This document shows positions 30,937 through 42,677 of a stretch of 64,000 nucleotides of DNA, in pieces; position 1 is the first letter of the stretch; the number at the start of each line of letters is the position of its first letter. The position numbers were made by a program, and so were the translations under genes. The notes beneath the pieces were generated by a model. It was not told where the DNA came from. It saw nothing but the letters and a program-made list of their open reading frames with translations, and did not search any database. Where the stretch lies: positions 2,992,857-3,056,856 of the forward strand of contig PCDI01000001.1 of the NCBI GenBank assembly GCA_002778195.1, given 5' to 3'. This DNA comes from Raffaelea ambrosiae. Its lineage: Eukaryota > Ascomycota > Sordariomycetes > Ophiostomatales > Ophiostomataceae.

Positions 30937-32739
30937 ATGCGCCTCATCAACGTTACCACGGGCCAACTCGAGGCCTTTATGGGTCGCGCTCCGGCGTACT
31001 GCATCCTGTCCCACACGTGGGAAGCCGAGGAAGTGACGCTGCAAGAGTTTGTGAGCGGTACTACGGAAGACGTCAAGAGGAAGGCCGGCTATGCCAAAAT
31101 CCAGTGGGCCTGCGAGCAGACGCAGCGATACGGTCTCGGTTACCTATGGGTCGACACGTGCTGCATCGACAAGACCAGCAGCGCCGAGCTGAGCGAGGCC
31201 ATCAACTCCATGTTCCGGTGGTACCAGGAGGCCGACCGCTGCATCGCGTTTCTCAGCGACCTAGCACCCGCGCCGGACTTGGCCCAGGCGCGCTCCCCGG
31301 ACCCCGGCGTGGTGTGCGAAGCCCTCTGTCGTTGCCGATGGTTCACGCGCGGCTGGACTCTGCAGGAGCTGCTGGCCCCCAGCGTGCTGGACTTTTTCGA
31401 CGCGGACCATTGTTTTCGCTGGACGCGCGTGGCGATTCACGCGACCTTGGCGGGCATCACACACATCGACCCGGTGGCTTTGGGGGCCACCCATCTGGAC
31501 GTGGAGGCGTGGTCGGTGGCTACGCGCCTTTCGTGGGCCCGCGACCGCGAAACCACCCGGCCCGAGGACAGGGCGTATTGCCTGCTGGGGCTCCTGGGCG
31601 TCCACATGCCTCTCCTGTACGGGGAGGGCGGCACCAACGCATTCGAGCGCCTGCAGAAGGAGGTCCTCCGGCGCAGCAGCGACACCAGCCTCTTTGGCTG
31701 GAGCCGGCATCCGCGCATGTGGCCCGTGTCGGATGTGCTGGGCCAAGCCGACTGGTATGCGCCGCTCCTGCCCGTCCTGGCACCGCACCCGAGGGACTTT
31801 GCTGTGGGCTCCGATCTGCTCGCAGGCGCCACCGAAATCGCCGCAACAAACGTGGGGATCCGGCTGGCGGCCAACGACGACGTGTTCGTCCGCCCCATCT
31901 GCCTCCGCGGGTGCTCCCCGCCCGCGTGCTGCTGTGCGGCCCAGCATCGCAAGTACTTTCTGCAGATCGGAACGGTGCGCCAGCATCGTGCCGCCGCGGG
32001 GATCCTGCTGGAGAGAGACGCCCGGCGGCACTTTCACCGCGTCTTTGCTGGCGTTGTGACGGCCCCCATCGCGACCGACTTTGCGACCGATATCTGGAGC
32101 ATGAAAACGGTGGGCCAAGACGACGCGGACAGCATCACGCTGGTGTACGGTCGACCCGACAAGGTCCCGCTGCGCAGCGTCACGCGACTCGTCTTCCCGC
32201 CCCATCTCTCGCCCACATACATGGTCGGGTTTCCCTCGCATCACTGGGACTATGCCCACCAGGTTTTCGTGAACAGGGGCCACGTGTTGCGGCGCGGCTG
32301 CCTGGACTCCTGGAGCCTCCTCACGGTGTTCCTTGTGATGCGCCAGGAGCAGCTCTGTGCTGCCCTGGCCGTCGGCCTGAACCGGTTCCGGAGGGCCCTG
32401 TTCCTGTGCGACAGGAGCCGATGCCTCCGCGATCTGCGGACACTGGAGCGCGAAGCGTCCACGCTCTTGTGGGAGGACACGCTGGCCATGCTTGGCTCGC
32501 ATGCCGAGAGTGCCATGCTGGCCGACCCTGCATCCAGGGCACCATTGAGTGTGTCGATGCAGGTGTCGGCGTTTTTGCCCGAGGGGGTACGGGTGCCGCA
32601 GATGGTCCGGGTTTCGTGCCAGGTCAAAGACTGTGGCGAGGACGACTGCTTGCTCTTTGATGCTGCGCCCATCGAGGATACCGGCAGGACTCATGGAATG
32701 GTCACGGATGCACTACCTCACGGAGTTGGATCCATATAG
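30937..32739 (+). CDS. HET-domain protein (heterokaryon-incompatibility type), no attached STAND module
   Basis: Single-exon gene of 600 aa. The N-terminal HET domain has all three conserved blocks: YCILSHTWE at residues 21-29, GYLWVDTCCIDK near 67-78 followed by ELSEAINSMFRWYQEADRC, and WFTRGWTLQELLAP near 135-148. It continues with the usual EDRAYCLLGLLGVHMPLLYGEG (about 210-231) and the ALFGWSR-type element (SLFGWSRHP). HET domains are TIR-like folds, and expression of incompatible alleles triggers programmed cell death in ascomycetes. The remaining 350 residues carry no WD40, NACHT or ankyrin motif that I can see. A cluster of Cys (SPPACCCAAQH) lies near 330. The start MRLINV is the first ATG. 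Convergent with the hybrid histidine kinase, 176 bp between stops. Confidence 0.93.
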   Translation: MRLINVTTGQLEAFMGRAPAYCILSHTWEAEEVTLQEFVSGTTEDVKRKAGYAKIQWACEQTQRYGLGYLWVDTCCIDKTSSAELSEAINSMFRWYQEADRCIAFLSDLAPAPDLAQARSPDPGVVCEALCRCRWFTRGWTLQELLAPSVLDFFDADHCFRWTRVAIHATLAGITHIDPVALGATHLDVEAWSVATRLSWARDRETTRPEDRAYCLLGLLGVHMPLLYGEGGTNAFERLQKEVLRRSSDTSLFGWSRHPRMWPVSDVLGQADWYAPLLPVLAPHPRDFAVGSDLLAGATEIAATNVGIRLAANDDVFVRPICLRGCSPPACCCAAQHRKYFLQIGTVRQHRAAAGILLERDARRHFHRVFAGVVTAPIATDFATDIWSMKTVGQDDADSITLVYGRPDKVPLRSVTRLVFPPHLSPTYMVGFPSHHWDYAHQVFVNRGHVLRRGCLDSWSLLTVFLVMRQEQLCAALAVGLNRFRRALFLCDRSRCLRDLRTLEREASTLLWEDTLAMLGSHAESAMLADPASRAPLSVSMQVSAFLPEGVRVPQMVRVSCQVKDCGEDDCLLFDAAPIEDTGRTHGMVTDALPHGVGSI

Positions 32740-32915
32740 ACAGCCGCGTAGCAGTGTGGTCATGCAAGTCCTTGCCGATAGCAAAATCCTTGAAAATATA
32801 GCCAAGTCCTAAAAAAAATTGCAATCCAGAGTTTTCCCTCTACTATACATTGGTATGAAAGTGCGCTACAAGTACAAGCCGGCCGTTCACATTACTTCGT
32901 CCCTGCACGTCCGCA

Positions 32916-34505
32916 CTACCGCTGCTCGTCCCTCTCCTGCTCGGGCAGCCAGGCCAGCAGCGTTGCGACCAGCTTCCTCTTGTCCACGGGCTTGGACAGG
33001 TAGCCGTCCATGCCGAGGGCCAGACACTGCTCCTCGTCGCCCTGCAAGGCGTACGCCGTCATGGCCACGATGGGCACCGCGCAGCCGGCCGCGCGGAGCT
33101 GCCGCGTGGCGCCGTGGCCGTCCAGGACCGGCATGTTGATGTCCATCAGCACCAGGTCGAAGAACCCGGCGGGCTCGCTCCGCGCGCGCGCCACCGCCTC
33201 GGCCCCGTTGGCCACCAGCACCAGCCGGGCCGGGTCGAACCCCAGCAGCCTGAGCATGCCCACCAGGACCCGCTGGTTGATCGCGTTGTCTTCGGCAATC
33301 AGAACCCGCTTCGTGGGCGCACGAGCCCGCAGACGGGCCACGGCGTCTTCCCCGCTCCCCGCATCCTCCCGGTCCAGGGCGTCCGCTGCCGCATCGTCGG
33401 GGGCCGGCGGCCGCTCCCTCTGGTACTTTTCCAGAGACGCGCGCAGCTCGCGCCGAATGGCCTCGCCGCGCGCGCCCCAATCCGACTGTTCCGAGGGCGA
33501 CGACGCGGGCGTGGTCTCGGCTGACGACGGCGCGTCGGTGCCTTCTTCCTTGGTCGATGTGGACGACGACGACGAGTCTTCTTCCTTGGTCGACGTGGAC
33601 GACGACGACGCCGACGACACCGACGAGGCCGTGGACGCGGCGCTGGCCGTCGTGGGATGCCGGTGGAGACCCGGCATGGCTGGTTTGGCCGTGCTCTTCC
33701 ACAGGTTGGGCGACCGGCGCCACCAGACGTGTTGCTCGCTGGAGGCCCGGCGCAGCTGGGCCAGGCTCTTGATCTTGCGGAAGCGCGTGGTGAACCAGAA
33801 GATGCTGCCGCCGCCGCTCAAGGAGGAGGGAGAGGCGGCGGCATTCGGGCGGAAGCCGATCTGCCCGCCCATGAGCTCGACGACCGACTTGGAGATGGCG
33901 AGGCCGAGGCCGACGCCGGGGAAGCGGCTGTGCGTGAACAGCGTGGAGGGGCTGTGGTTGTCGTCGTGGCGCGCAAACGGGGCAAAGAGGTCGTCGTGGT
34001 GGTGGTGATGGTAGTGGTGGCGGTGGTGGTGCTGGTCGCCGCTGTCGGGCGGCGGCGGCGGACACGGGATGCCGATGCCGGTGTCGGCGACCTCGGTGCG
34101 GACGACGCACTCGTCGTCGTCCTCGCTGTCGACGGCGGCGGAGACGCGGATGCTGCCGTGCTCGGTGAACTTGGCGGCGTTGCCGACAATGTTCTCGACG
34201 ACCTGGCGGTAGCGCTGGGGGTCGCCCTGGAGGGCGCGCGGCAGGGTGTCGGCGACGGCGAGCTGGACGCGGACGCCCGGGCGGGCCAGGTGGGCCTGGG
34301 CGTGGTGGACGACGGAGGCCAGGAGGCTGGCGATGCCGACGACGTCGGTGTGGATGCTGAAGTGGCCCGAGGCCAGCTTGGCGTAGTCGAGGATGTCGTG
34401 GATGACGCCCAGCAGCACGCGGCCGGAGGCCTCGATGATGCGGGCGGTCTCGCGCTGCTCGGCGGTCAGGGCGGGCCGCGACGCCAGCAGCAGCCCGCAG
34501 GCGGA

Positions 34506-34538
<33 letters not shown>

Positions 34539-35690
34539 GGACATGCGGGCCAGAAAGGCCGACTTGAGCTGGTTGGCCTCCTCGTAGGCGGCGACGACGC
34601 GCAGCTCGGCCTCGCGGCACTCGGTCAGGTTGCGCGTGACCTTGCCGAAGCCCACGTGGATGCCGTGCTTGTAGACCGTCGTGATGGTCACGTTGGCCCA
34701 GAAGCGCGTGCCGTCCTTGCGGTAGCGCCAGCCCTCCGTCTCGACGCGGCCGTCGCGCAGACAGTCGCGCAGCGCCTGGTCCGGCTTGCCCTCGGCCACC
34801 TCGTCGGGCCCGTAGAAGAGGGCCATGGGCCGGCCCAGCACCTCGTCGTGGGTGTACCCCTTGTGCAGCCGCGCGCCCTCGTTCCACGTGGCAATGTGGC
34901 CGTGGACGTCCAGCAGCACAATGGCGTACTCGCGCACGCTCTGGACGAGCAGCGAAAAGGCCTCGTCGACGGAGAGCTCGCTGCGCGGGTTGCCGTTGCG
35001 CGACGGGAAGCTGGGGCAGATCTCTTGCAGGTAGCGGCGGCGGCTGTGCCGCTCCGGCGAGGCCGCCGTCTTCTGGGGGGAGGACGGCGGCGGCGGCTGC
35101 GGCGGCTGGTGGTGGTGGGTGGTGGTGCTGTCGGCGAGCCATTCCAGCAGGACCGCGAGCAGCTGGTCGCCGCGGAAAATCGGGTGTATGCGCAGGACCC
35201 AGGGCGTGCTGCCTGGACGAGCGTCGGCAGCTGGTGCAGTTGGGGGTGATGGGGATGATGGTGGTGATGATGGTGGTGATGATGATGGTGATGATGGTGG
35301 TGGTGATGATGACGACGATGATGACAATGTCGTGTCGTGGAGGTCGTACGAATGCAGGACTTGCACCGTTCGCTTCCGGACAGCCCTGTCGAGAGACTTC
35401 TGCAGCTTGTTCTGCTCCTTCTCTCCGTGCAGATAGCGCTCCCGCCGCAAGAACGAGCCGATGTGGTGGCCCGCGCAGTCTTGGGCTGCCAGCTTCCATA
35501 TGCTCAGCATCTTGTGCGAGGCCCGCTGGATGCGGAACGACGGCGACAGGAGGCATCTTGCCTCCGGTGCATAGTCAAACACCTGGCCCACGTCGAGGTG
35601 GCCGTCTTCCGCCACGGCAGACATGGCTCTGTTTGCGTCTGGTTCATCTTCCGGGGGTTCCGCGTGCGGCTCTTGACGTTCTGTCAACAT
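32916..35690 (-). CDS. PAS-containing hybrid histidine kinase with C-terminal receiver
   Basis: Single-exon gene of 924 aa. Order: N-terminal PAS-like segment (about 33-85), a long Ser/Pro-rich linker (about 120-160, encoded by a TGATGG-type microsatellite), a second PAS domain (about 250-355: AIVLLDVHGHIATWN, GYTHDEVLGRPM, GWRYRKDGTRFWANV), HisKA with SHEIRTPLHG (phospho-acceptor His about 385), a HATPase domain (N box ENIVGNAAKFTEHG, G1 box ADTGIGIP, G2 box GVGLGLAISKSVVELMGG) and a receiver (AEDNAIN, LMDINMPVLDG with phospho-acceptor Asp about 850, TAYAL, LSKPVDK). It would feed phosphate to an Ypd1-type phosphotransfer protein. Between the G1 and F boxes there is an unusual insertion, HHHRHHYHHHHH followed by DDLFAPF. 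No membrane segments, so a cytosolic sensor. The start is the first ATG. All catalytic residues are present. Confidence 0.95.
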
Positions 35691-35844
35691 GGTTGTCTCT
35701 GGGCACGTATTGCGCGTCTAGGAATACTCGGCGTCTTCGCCGTCAATCATGCGTGGCCGCAGAAGAGAGAGAAAAAGACGATGGTTGAATTCAGACGTCC
35801 TGCCGGGCAAGAGAAACGGGGCGCAGACGAGATAGTTAATGCCA

Positions 35845-35876
<32 letters not shown>

Positions 35877-36472
35877 GAACAATAATAATAAAAACAAAGA
35901 AAAACTTTGAGACACGCAGGTGGCCCTGGTCTAGAAGCCTGGGTCTAGACCCGGCTCGCCGCCCACGACCTTCTGGGGCCGATCTCGATGACAGTCGCCT
36001 GCATGACGTCCTCCAATTCGACCGCTGCACACTTACACCAACGTCCGTCCTCCTTTCCGCGCTAGCACCTGCTGCGGAGACTCCAGTCCGGGCGTCTGTG
36101 CCAAGGGCCCGCGCCAGCGTTGCAGAGCCAGTTCTCCGACAGCTGGCCCTGCGAAATGCATGACACTTGCGTGCTGGGTCGCCAGCCAACGGCGGTCGAG
36201 GGGACAAGTCACGCGCATACCGATCCATACGAGAGGCAACAAATACAGCCGTTGCAGATTACACACGGGGGGGTGCTGGTTTGGGGGCCGGAGCTGCGAA
36301 CCAGATAGACGACAGGCCAGTCAGAAGCGACCGTCCGTCCAGGCGAGACCCCGCGGCTTGGGAGCCGAACCCCAGGAATCCGCCCTGCCACAACCAACGA
36401 TTGCATCGTAATACGAGCAAGCCTGACTGGACCACTGCAGACTGCCATCTGGCGAAGCAGTGCGCATCGACC
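35691..36472. other. Intergenic with (AAT)n microsatellite
   Basis: (AAT)n at 35845-35875 plus a second short block near 35880. It lies between the divergent kinase and DUF-type genes and probably holds both promoters. No gene seen. Confidence 0.55.
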
Positions 36473-37221
36473 ATGCCGTCCAACAAGAACCGCCTGTATG
36501 TGGGCCTGTTTGCCCGGGCGGGCGCCGCCAAAATGCCGGGGAAGGAAGATCGGTGAGCCGCATCCCCCCCTCGCTTGTTTGCTGACGTGCGCGTCGTCGT
36601 TTCGTTCCGCGCGTTTCCGCTGGTCGGGATGCGTGCCAACACTGGGCGTGGTGGCTGGCTGGGTCGGCCAGGAAGTCTCTCCCTCGCCCGCACCCGGCCT
36701 GTTGGGCACGACGGCTAACGTGTCAACACGCACACCCGTGGACCAGATACCATTGGGGCCTGCTCGTAGGGCCCAAAGAGGAGACGCCAGACACACGATG
36801 CCGCCAGTTCCACGCAAAGGAGACCATGACGTGGGAGGGCGACCCGCCCACGGCCCGGTCGGTGTGGCACTACCAGGAGGAGAGCTTCCCCGTCGTGGCG
36901 GCCGGCATGCTGCTGGTGCGCGTCGTGGTCGGCAAGATCCGGAGCATGGCCCGGCTGCAGGCCATCTTGGCGAGCACGCCGATGCGACCCGACGTCGAGG
37001 GCTGGAACTGCGTCGGCTGGGTGCAGGAGGCGTTCACGGCGGCCGTGCAGGACGGCAAGACGCTGGGGACGTCGGTCGCGGACTGGCCGACGGCCCGCGA
37101 CGCAGCCATGGCGTTTGTCGAGAAGAAGAAGGCAGCACACCGCTTTGACGGCAAGGGCGCCTACGACATGACCCGGATCGCAACGTACGATGCGCTGGGG
37201 GGGCACGAAGTGACCCCGTAG
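36473..37221 (+). CDS. Small conserved fungal protein of unknown function (DUF6914-like)
   Basis: Two exons, 36473-36552 and 36747-37221, separated by a 194-bp intron with branch GCTAACG near 36714, give 184 aa. The N-terminus MPSNKNRLYVGLFARAGAAK, then MPGKED joined to YHWGLLVGPK, FHAKET, LLVRVVVGKI, the WNCVGWVQEAF element and the C-terminal VEKKKAAHRFDG match a family widespread in Pezizomycotina that I believe is catalogued as DUF6914. The WNCVxWV cysteine and the preceding HW and FHAK histidines give it the look of an NlpC/P60-like papain fold, but this is an inference and no activity is known. No signal peptide or membrane segment. The splice join restores the family motif KED-x-YHW. 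Confidence 0.85.
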
Positions 37222-38195
37222 CCAGGTGGCCAGCCAGGGCAGCCGTCGACGTTTTCTTCTCGGAGCAGCGGTTTGGGTAGCGATTGGCAGCGATTGGCAG
37301 CGATTGGTAGCAGTTAGTAGCAGTTCTTGGAGCCAATCTCGGAGCAATCTTGGAGCCATTTTGGAGCCATTTTGGAGCAGATCTGGAGCCATTCCTTCTT
37401 GCGTCTTGCTTTGACTACTGGAGCTAGACCAGTGGACGAGGTGGAGCCTGTCTGCTGTCCGTGGTTTCGAGCATGTTCCAGCCTTTTCTTGACGTGGCTA
37501 TTCTGCAAAATTAGCTTTCACCGTTATACCGTTTTCAGTGGTCCTAATGCAGTGGGCCACACGGCCCCTGTGGTGTGGGACGCCAGCCTGCCGTGAACAC
37601 CCTGTGCTCGTGCATTGTTTGTCTAGGACGTCTCAGGTGCGACTAGAGCACACAGTCTCGATCAGAACAAGCACCGCGTTGCCGTTCTCCGGCCCCGTCT
37701 CGTCCACCACGCTGACTTGCAACAGCAGCACATCTGCTTGAAGCCGTCAAGTAAGCCCGTCCATGTTGGCAACCTCGGCCCCTTCTTCAGTTTGTTGAAA
37801 CCAGCTCGCCATCAACACGCCACCCCATGTGCGTCCACGGCCGCACGCATTCACTTCTGTGCTCATATTCTCCCGATTCGCATGCCGCGACGGACAAAGG
37901 TGCCTCGTGGTGGACGCGAACCCATTCACGATGACTAAGTCAGGCACGCGGGGATAAAAACTGACACAGGGGCGCAACGAGCGAGCCAGTAGTTACATAG
38001 TAACTAATAACTAGTGAACTGCCGACGCTGCAGGGCCGCGGCCCAACTCCAAGCCCGCCTTACGACTGACTAATTTTTCAGCCTTGCTCTCACCGTCATA
38101 CCCAAGCCCCTGTGCCAGCCCACCCCCAAAAAGGAGACAGTCCCATTCGGTCGGCAGGACCGGCCAAGCCAGCAAACAGACAAAAACAGAACACC
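37222..38195. other. Intergenic with short imperfect repeats
   Basis: Contains GCGATTGGCA repeats (37275-37320) and TTGGAGCCAT repeats (37326-37392), then the promoter side of the Zn2Cys6 gene. No gene seen. Confidence 0.5.
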
Positions 38196-41083
38196 ATGCC
38201 CGACGACGAAGGACGACATCCGCCGACCATGCAGACGACTGCGTTCCGGGCCTGCGAGGCCTGCCGCCTGCAAAAGATCCGCTGCCAGCCCGCCCACGAT
38301 GCGCCACCCCTGGACCCGGCCCACCTGCCGCCCATCTCGGAGCGCCCGCCGTGTCGCCGCTGTCGGGACCTCGGCCGCCCCTGTGTCTACACCGAACCGC
38401 GGCGGACCAAGCGCAAGCGCACCGACGTGCGCGTGCGCGAGCTGGAGCGCGAGGTCCGACAGCTGGGCGAGCTGCTGCAGCTCCACCAGCAGCACCGGGA
38501 GGGGAGAAGGGCCGGCGGCCGTGCCGGCGAGGGCAGCGGCAGCGGCAGCGACAGCCGCTCGGTGGTGGCCGAGGAGACCCGCGCGACGGCGTGGGATCCC
38601 CTGGACGACTCGCCCGTCCTGTCGCTCGGCTTCTCGCCGGGCGCCGCCGCCGCAGCAGCCGTCCCGGGGCCGTCCCGACACCCCGGACCAGCCTCGCCGG
38701 CCACATCGGGTTCTTCGCCGCCGTCTGTCCCGCCGGTCGCCTCCCTGGCCAGCCAGGCCGATCCCGTGGCCGCGGGGCTGCTGTCCATGGCGCGCGCCGA
38801 GCGTCTCTTCCGCCGCTACGTGCTGGACATGGCGCCCCAGCGGCCGTTTGTGGTGTTTCCGTCCGTGGTGGGCCTGGACAGCATCCTGACGCCGGACGGA
38901 TGGACCGTGGACCCGGACCTGGACGCCAAGATGGCCGCCGTGGCCGCGCACGTGCGCGCCAACACGCCGGTCCTCTTCCTGTCCATCTTGGCCGCCGCCG
39001 TGGGCACGGGCGTGAGCGACGCCGACGTGTCCAGCCACAACCACCCCGGCGACGCAGACAGCCTCGCCGACCTCGACGCGCTCGGCACGGCGCTGGACGC
39101 GCTTCTTCTGCGCATGTACGCCGAGTGCATCATCGTCGGAGGCCAGAAGTCGGTCGAGCTGATCCAGGCCCTGCTCGTGTCGTCCAACTGGAACCTGTAC
39201 CACCCCCGCCCCGGCTTGGCCGGCCCTGCCGCCGCGCCGATCCCGGCCCTGGGAGACCGCCCGCCGCCGCCCGCCAAACGCAACTACTACGACCATCTGC
39301 GCTTCTACCAGCACCTGCACCTGGCCGCCTCCATGGCCATCGAGATCGGGCCCTCCCTCTACGCCGACGACCGCTGCCCGGCCGCCCATGCCGGCGACCC
39401 GCTCGCCTTCAAGCGCACGCTGCTCGCCTGCTACATCTGCTGCTCCAGGTATGGCTCTCCGGCTTTCCCACGGCACAGCCAGCCGTCGATGCTGACAAGT
39501 TCCCCCCCCACAGTGTATCGCTCGCGTTCCATCGCCAGACCATGTTCAGCTTCACGCCCTACATTGGCGACTGCCTCGAGGCCCTGCAGACGTCGCCCGT
39601 GGCCACCAGCAGCGACCAGGTGCTGGTCGCCTGGGTCCGGCTGCAGCGCATCGTGGACATGACCGCCAGTGCTCTCGGCCTGCGCTCCTTTGGCAGCGAG
39701 CCCGAGCCCCTGGCTGCGGCGGCCGCCACCAGGCGGCGCACGGCGCACGATCTGTCCGACCCGGGCACGCAGCTGAACCTCCAGAATGCCACCCGACAGC
39801 TGGAAGAGTGGAACAAGAGCGTGTCGGGAACATGCATGAACAGTAAGGACAATGTCTTGGGGAGCGTTTTTATTTTCTTATTTTCTTGTTCTCTTGTTCT
39901 CTTATTTTCTTATTTTCTTATTTTCTTATTTTTCAATTGTTTTATTGTTTTATTATTTTATTATTTTTTTTATTCTTATACTTTTATTCCAGAACCAATA
40001 CACTGACATGGACCAGACTCTCTCCTCATGCAATACCACACCCTCCTCGGCATCCTCCACGAAGCCAGCCTCTACAACGAGTTCGACCCGGCCGACTTCC
40101 GGCCCCCCTACCGCCTCGCCCTGCCACCCGCCCCCGATCCGTCTCAGCCCGGCGAGCCGAGGCCGCCGCCGCCGCCACCACTCACCCCCTTCCATCTCTC
40201 CTCGCGCCGCACCTGCTTGATGGCGGCCCGCAACCTGCTCGGCATCTTTCTGGCCTCGCCCACGGACCAGCTCCTGGGCAGTCCGGTCGTGATGTACGCC
40301 CGCATCGGCTATGCCCTGGTCGTCCTGATCAAGCTGCAGATCTCGGCCGCCATGCCCACCGGGGCCATGCACGGGCTGGTGCTGGACACCGCCGACGACA
40401 ACTCCGCCACCCAGGTACGGCTGTACATGGCCAGCCTGATCGACCGCCTCCAGGAGCTGCACGAACGCCACTGCCGCATTGCCTCGGCCTGGCTGTCGGT
40501 CGTCGTGGCCATCGATGCGTGGTACGAGACCTTTTTCATTCCCGCGGCCGGGGGCGTGCCGCGGCCGACGATGGCAGCGACTGAGGCTGCTTCGGCTTCG
40601 GCTTCGGCCTCGGCCTCGGCACTCCACCCGGTCTTTGAGCCGCTGCGGCACTGCTCCATCTTCGGCGACGATGGCCAGCCGTCCCCGCCGCCTCCAGGCC
40701 CACCAGGGGAAGCACCACCAGCAGCCAGCTGGAGACGACCATCCCCAGCGATCCAGAGCAGCTGGTTCGTGCCGGTCGGCCGCGGAAACACGGCCCAGCG
40801 GACCGAGCGAGCAGCAGCCACGAATCCCACCACGGAAAACAATGGCCTCGCAACAACCCGGGCGGGCCCGAGCGAGGCCGTGTTTCGCACGCCAGGCGAA
40901 GATGCCAGCCGCTCCTCCATGCCAGCAGGAGGGACTGACGACGGCGAGCGTCCTTCTGCCGAGGAAATGCTGGACTCGATCCTGAGCACCAACGACATGA
41001 CTCACTGGATGGACCCCAGAATCGAGCTGGGGGACATGCACAATTGCATGCTGGGAATGGCATTTGACAGGACGCCGATTTAG
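38196..41083 (+). CDS. Zn2Cys6 fungal transcription factor with expanded zinc-cluster linker
   Basis: Three exons, 38196-39448, 39514-39842 and 40017-41083, give 882 aa. The start MPDDEGRH is the first ATG in good context. The zinc cluster ACEACRLQKIRC ... CRRCRDLGRPCVY has the expected C-x2-C-x6-C and C-x2-C-x6-C halves, but 22 residues separate them, longer than the usual 5-16. A basic block (RRTKRKR) and a short coiled coil (VRELEREVRQLGELLQLHQQ) follow, giving the usual dimer layout. The middle region (about 190-600) resembles the fungal-specific regulatory domain in a loose way (LLRMYAECIIVGG, DHLRFYQHLHLAASMAIEIG). The tail is acidic/Pro-rich with an Ala-Ser repeat. Intron 2 is T-rich and its nearest AG would give a stop; the acceptor GACCAG at 40011-40016 keeps the frame. 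It lies tail-to-tail with an MFS transporter. Confidence 0.88.
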
Positions 41084-41479
41084 ATGGGGTTAGAGAAAAA
41101 AAAGGATGACTGTGCAATGGCGCTGTTTCGCAATAAAGGTATCGGGGCAAGTAACTGTACTCTACTCTAACGACAAATAATACACGATTAGACGAACACC
41201 TCGCAAGAGGGGCCAACAGGAGATATGTGAAAGAAAACGTGAACAATGAGAATATGAACAAAATACAAACTAAAAAGAAATGTGAAAAAAAAAAAAAGAG
41301 GAACAAAGGAGCAAAAGATCAGTAAACAACAAAAAGGAAAGAGATGTGTGTCTATGCTGGAACCCGGGAATATATGCTTGTTCCTCCAAACCTAGCCACC
41401 AATACCGACCGTGGCAATGCTTTGTCTTTTTTTTTTTTTTTTCCCTTCCCCTTTCTTTCTCTCTTGTCTGCGCCCCTCT
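41084..41479. other. Convergent 3' region between regulator and transporter
   Basis: About 400 bp of A-rich sequence and a T-run at 41429-41442. No gene seen. Confidence 0.5.
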
Positions 41480-42625
41480 CTATTTCTGCTGCTTCTCGGC
41501 CTTCTTCCGCGCCTTGTCCGCCTCGGCCAGCCGCCGCCGCTCCTGCTCGCCCGCCAGGCCCGTCTGCACCGTCTCGTGCGTCTTCTGCAGCTTCTTCTTC
41601 TGGATCAGGAAACAGCACACCATCCCGGCCGCTGCAAACGACACCGTCTGCAGCCAGATGCCGCGGATCCCCACGTACAGCGCGTTGCGCACCACCGCCC
41701 GCGCCGCCGCGGGCAGCCCGTCCACCACAAACAGGTTCGCCTGCACGTCGGCGCCCGTGAGCGCGTCCGCCACGGCGTCGCTGCCCACGGCGGCCCGCAC
41801 GACGGCCCGCTGCGCGCCCATCTTGTTGACAAACGCCGCCGAGCCGCCGACGACGCCAATGGCAAAGGCCATGTTGCGCACCAGCGCAAACGACGCCGTC
41901 ACCGAGGCAATGTGCTGCGGCGAGACGCTGCTCTGCAGGGCGATCAGCGGCGGCTGGAAGTTGAAGCCGGTGCCGGCGCCGACGAGGATCTGGTAGAGGA
42001 TGATGCGGGCCCAGGCCGAGCGCCCGTCGTGGTTGCGCGGGAGGTCGTACAGCAGGCCGGCGCCGAGCACGGCCAGGGTGAAGCCGAGCACGATGGGGTC
42101 CATGTAGCGGCCGGTCTTTTTGATGTAGATGCCGGTGACGGCGGCGGCGACCGAGACGCCCATGCAGGCGCCGAGCAGCCAGACGCCCGAGAAGAGGGCG
42201 GAGGCGCCCAGGACGGCCTGGAAGTAGGTCGGGAGGTAGTACATGACCTGCGTAAAGGCCATGCCGTGGAAGAAATCGACGGCCAGGCAGGCCATGTTGG
42301 AGCGCGTGGCAAAGAGCTGCACGGGGATGACCGGGTACGTGGCGGCGTAGCGCTCGATGAAGCCAAAGATGACGAGGGCGACGGCGCCAAAGACGATGAG
42401 GCAGATCACCGTGGCCGAGTTCCACGGGTACGTGGTGCCGCCAAACTGGAGGCCCATCAGGATCATCAGCGAGCCGCCCGTGATGAAGACGCTGCCGAGC
42501 CAGTCGATGGCCTTGAGGCCTTCGAGGAGGCCGGTCTTGGCCGACGGCAGCTTGAGGACGAAGAGGATGATGGCGAAAGCGACTCCCGAGATGGGCACTG
42601 GGGGATGTTAGGACCAAAGGAAGAA

Positions 42626-42677
<52 letters not shown>

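Noticed and set aside
33657..35249. 530-codon plus-strand frame opposite the hybrid kinase
   Set aside because: Antisense of kinase coding sequence; Val/Asp/Gly-rich with no recognisable family.
38070..39476. 468-codon minus-strand frame opposite the Zn2Cys6 gene
   Set aside because: Shadow frame; composition follows the complementary codon bias and there is no start context or domain.
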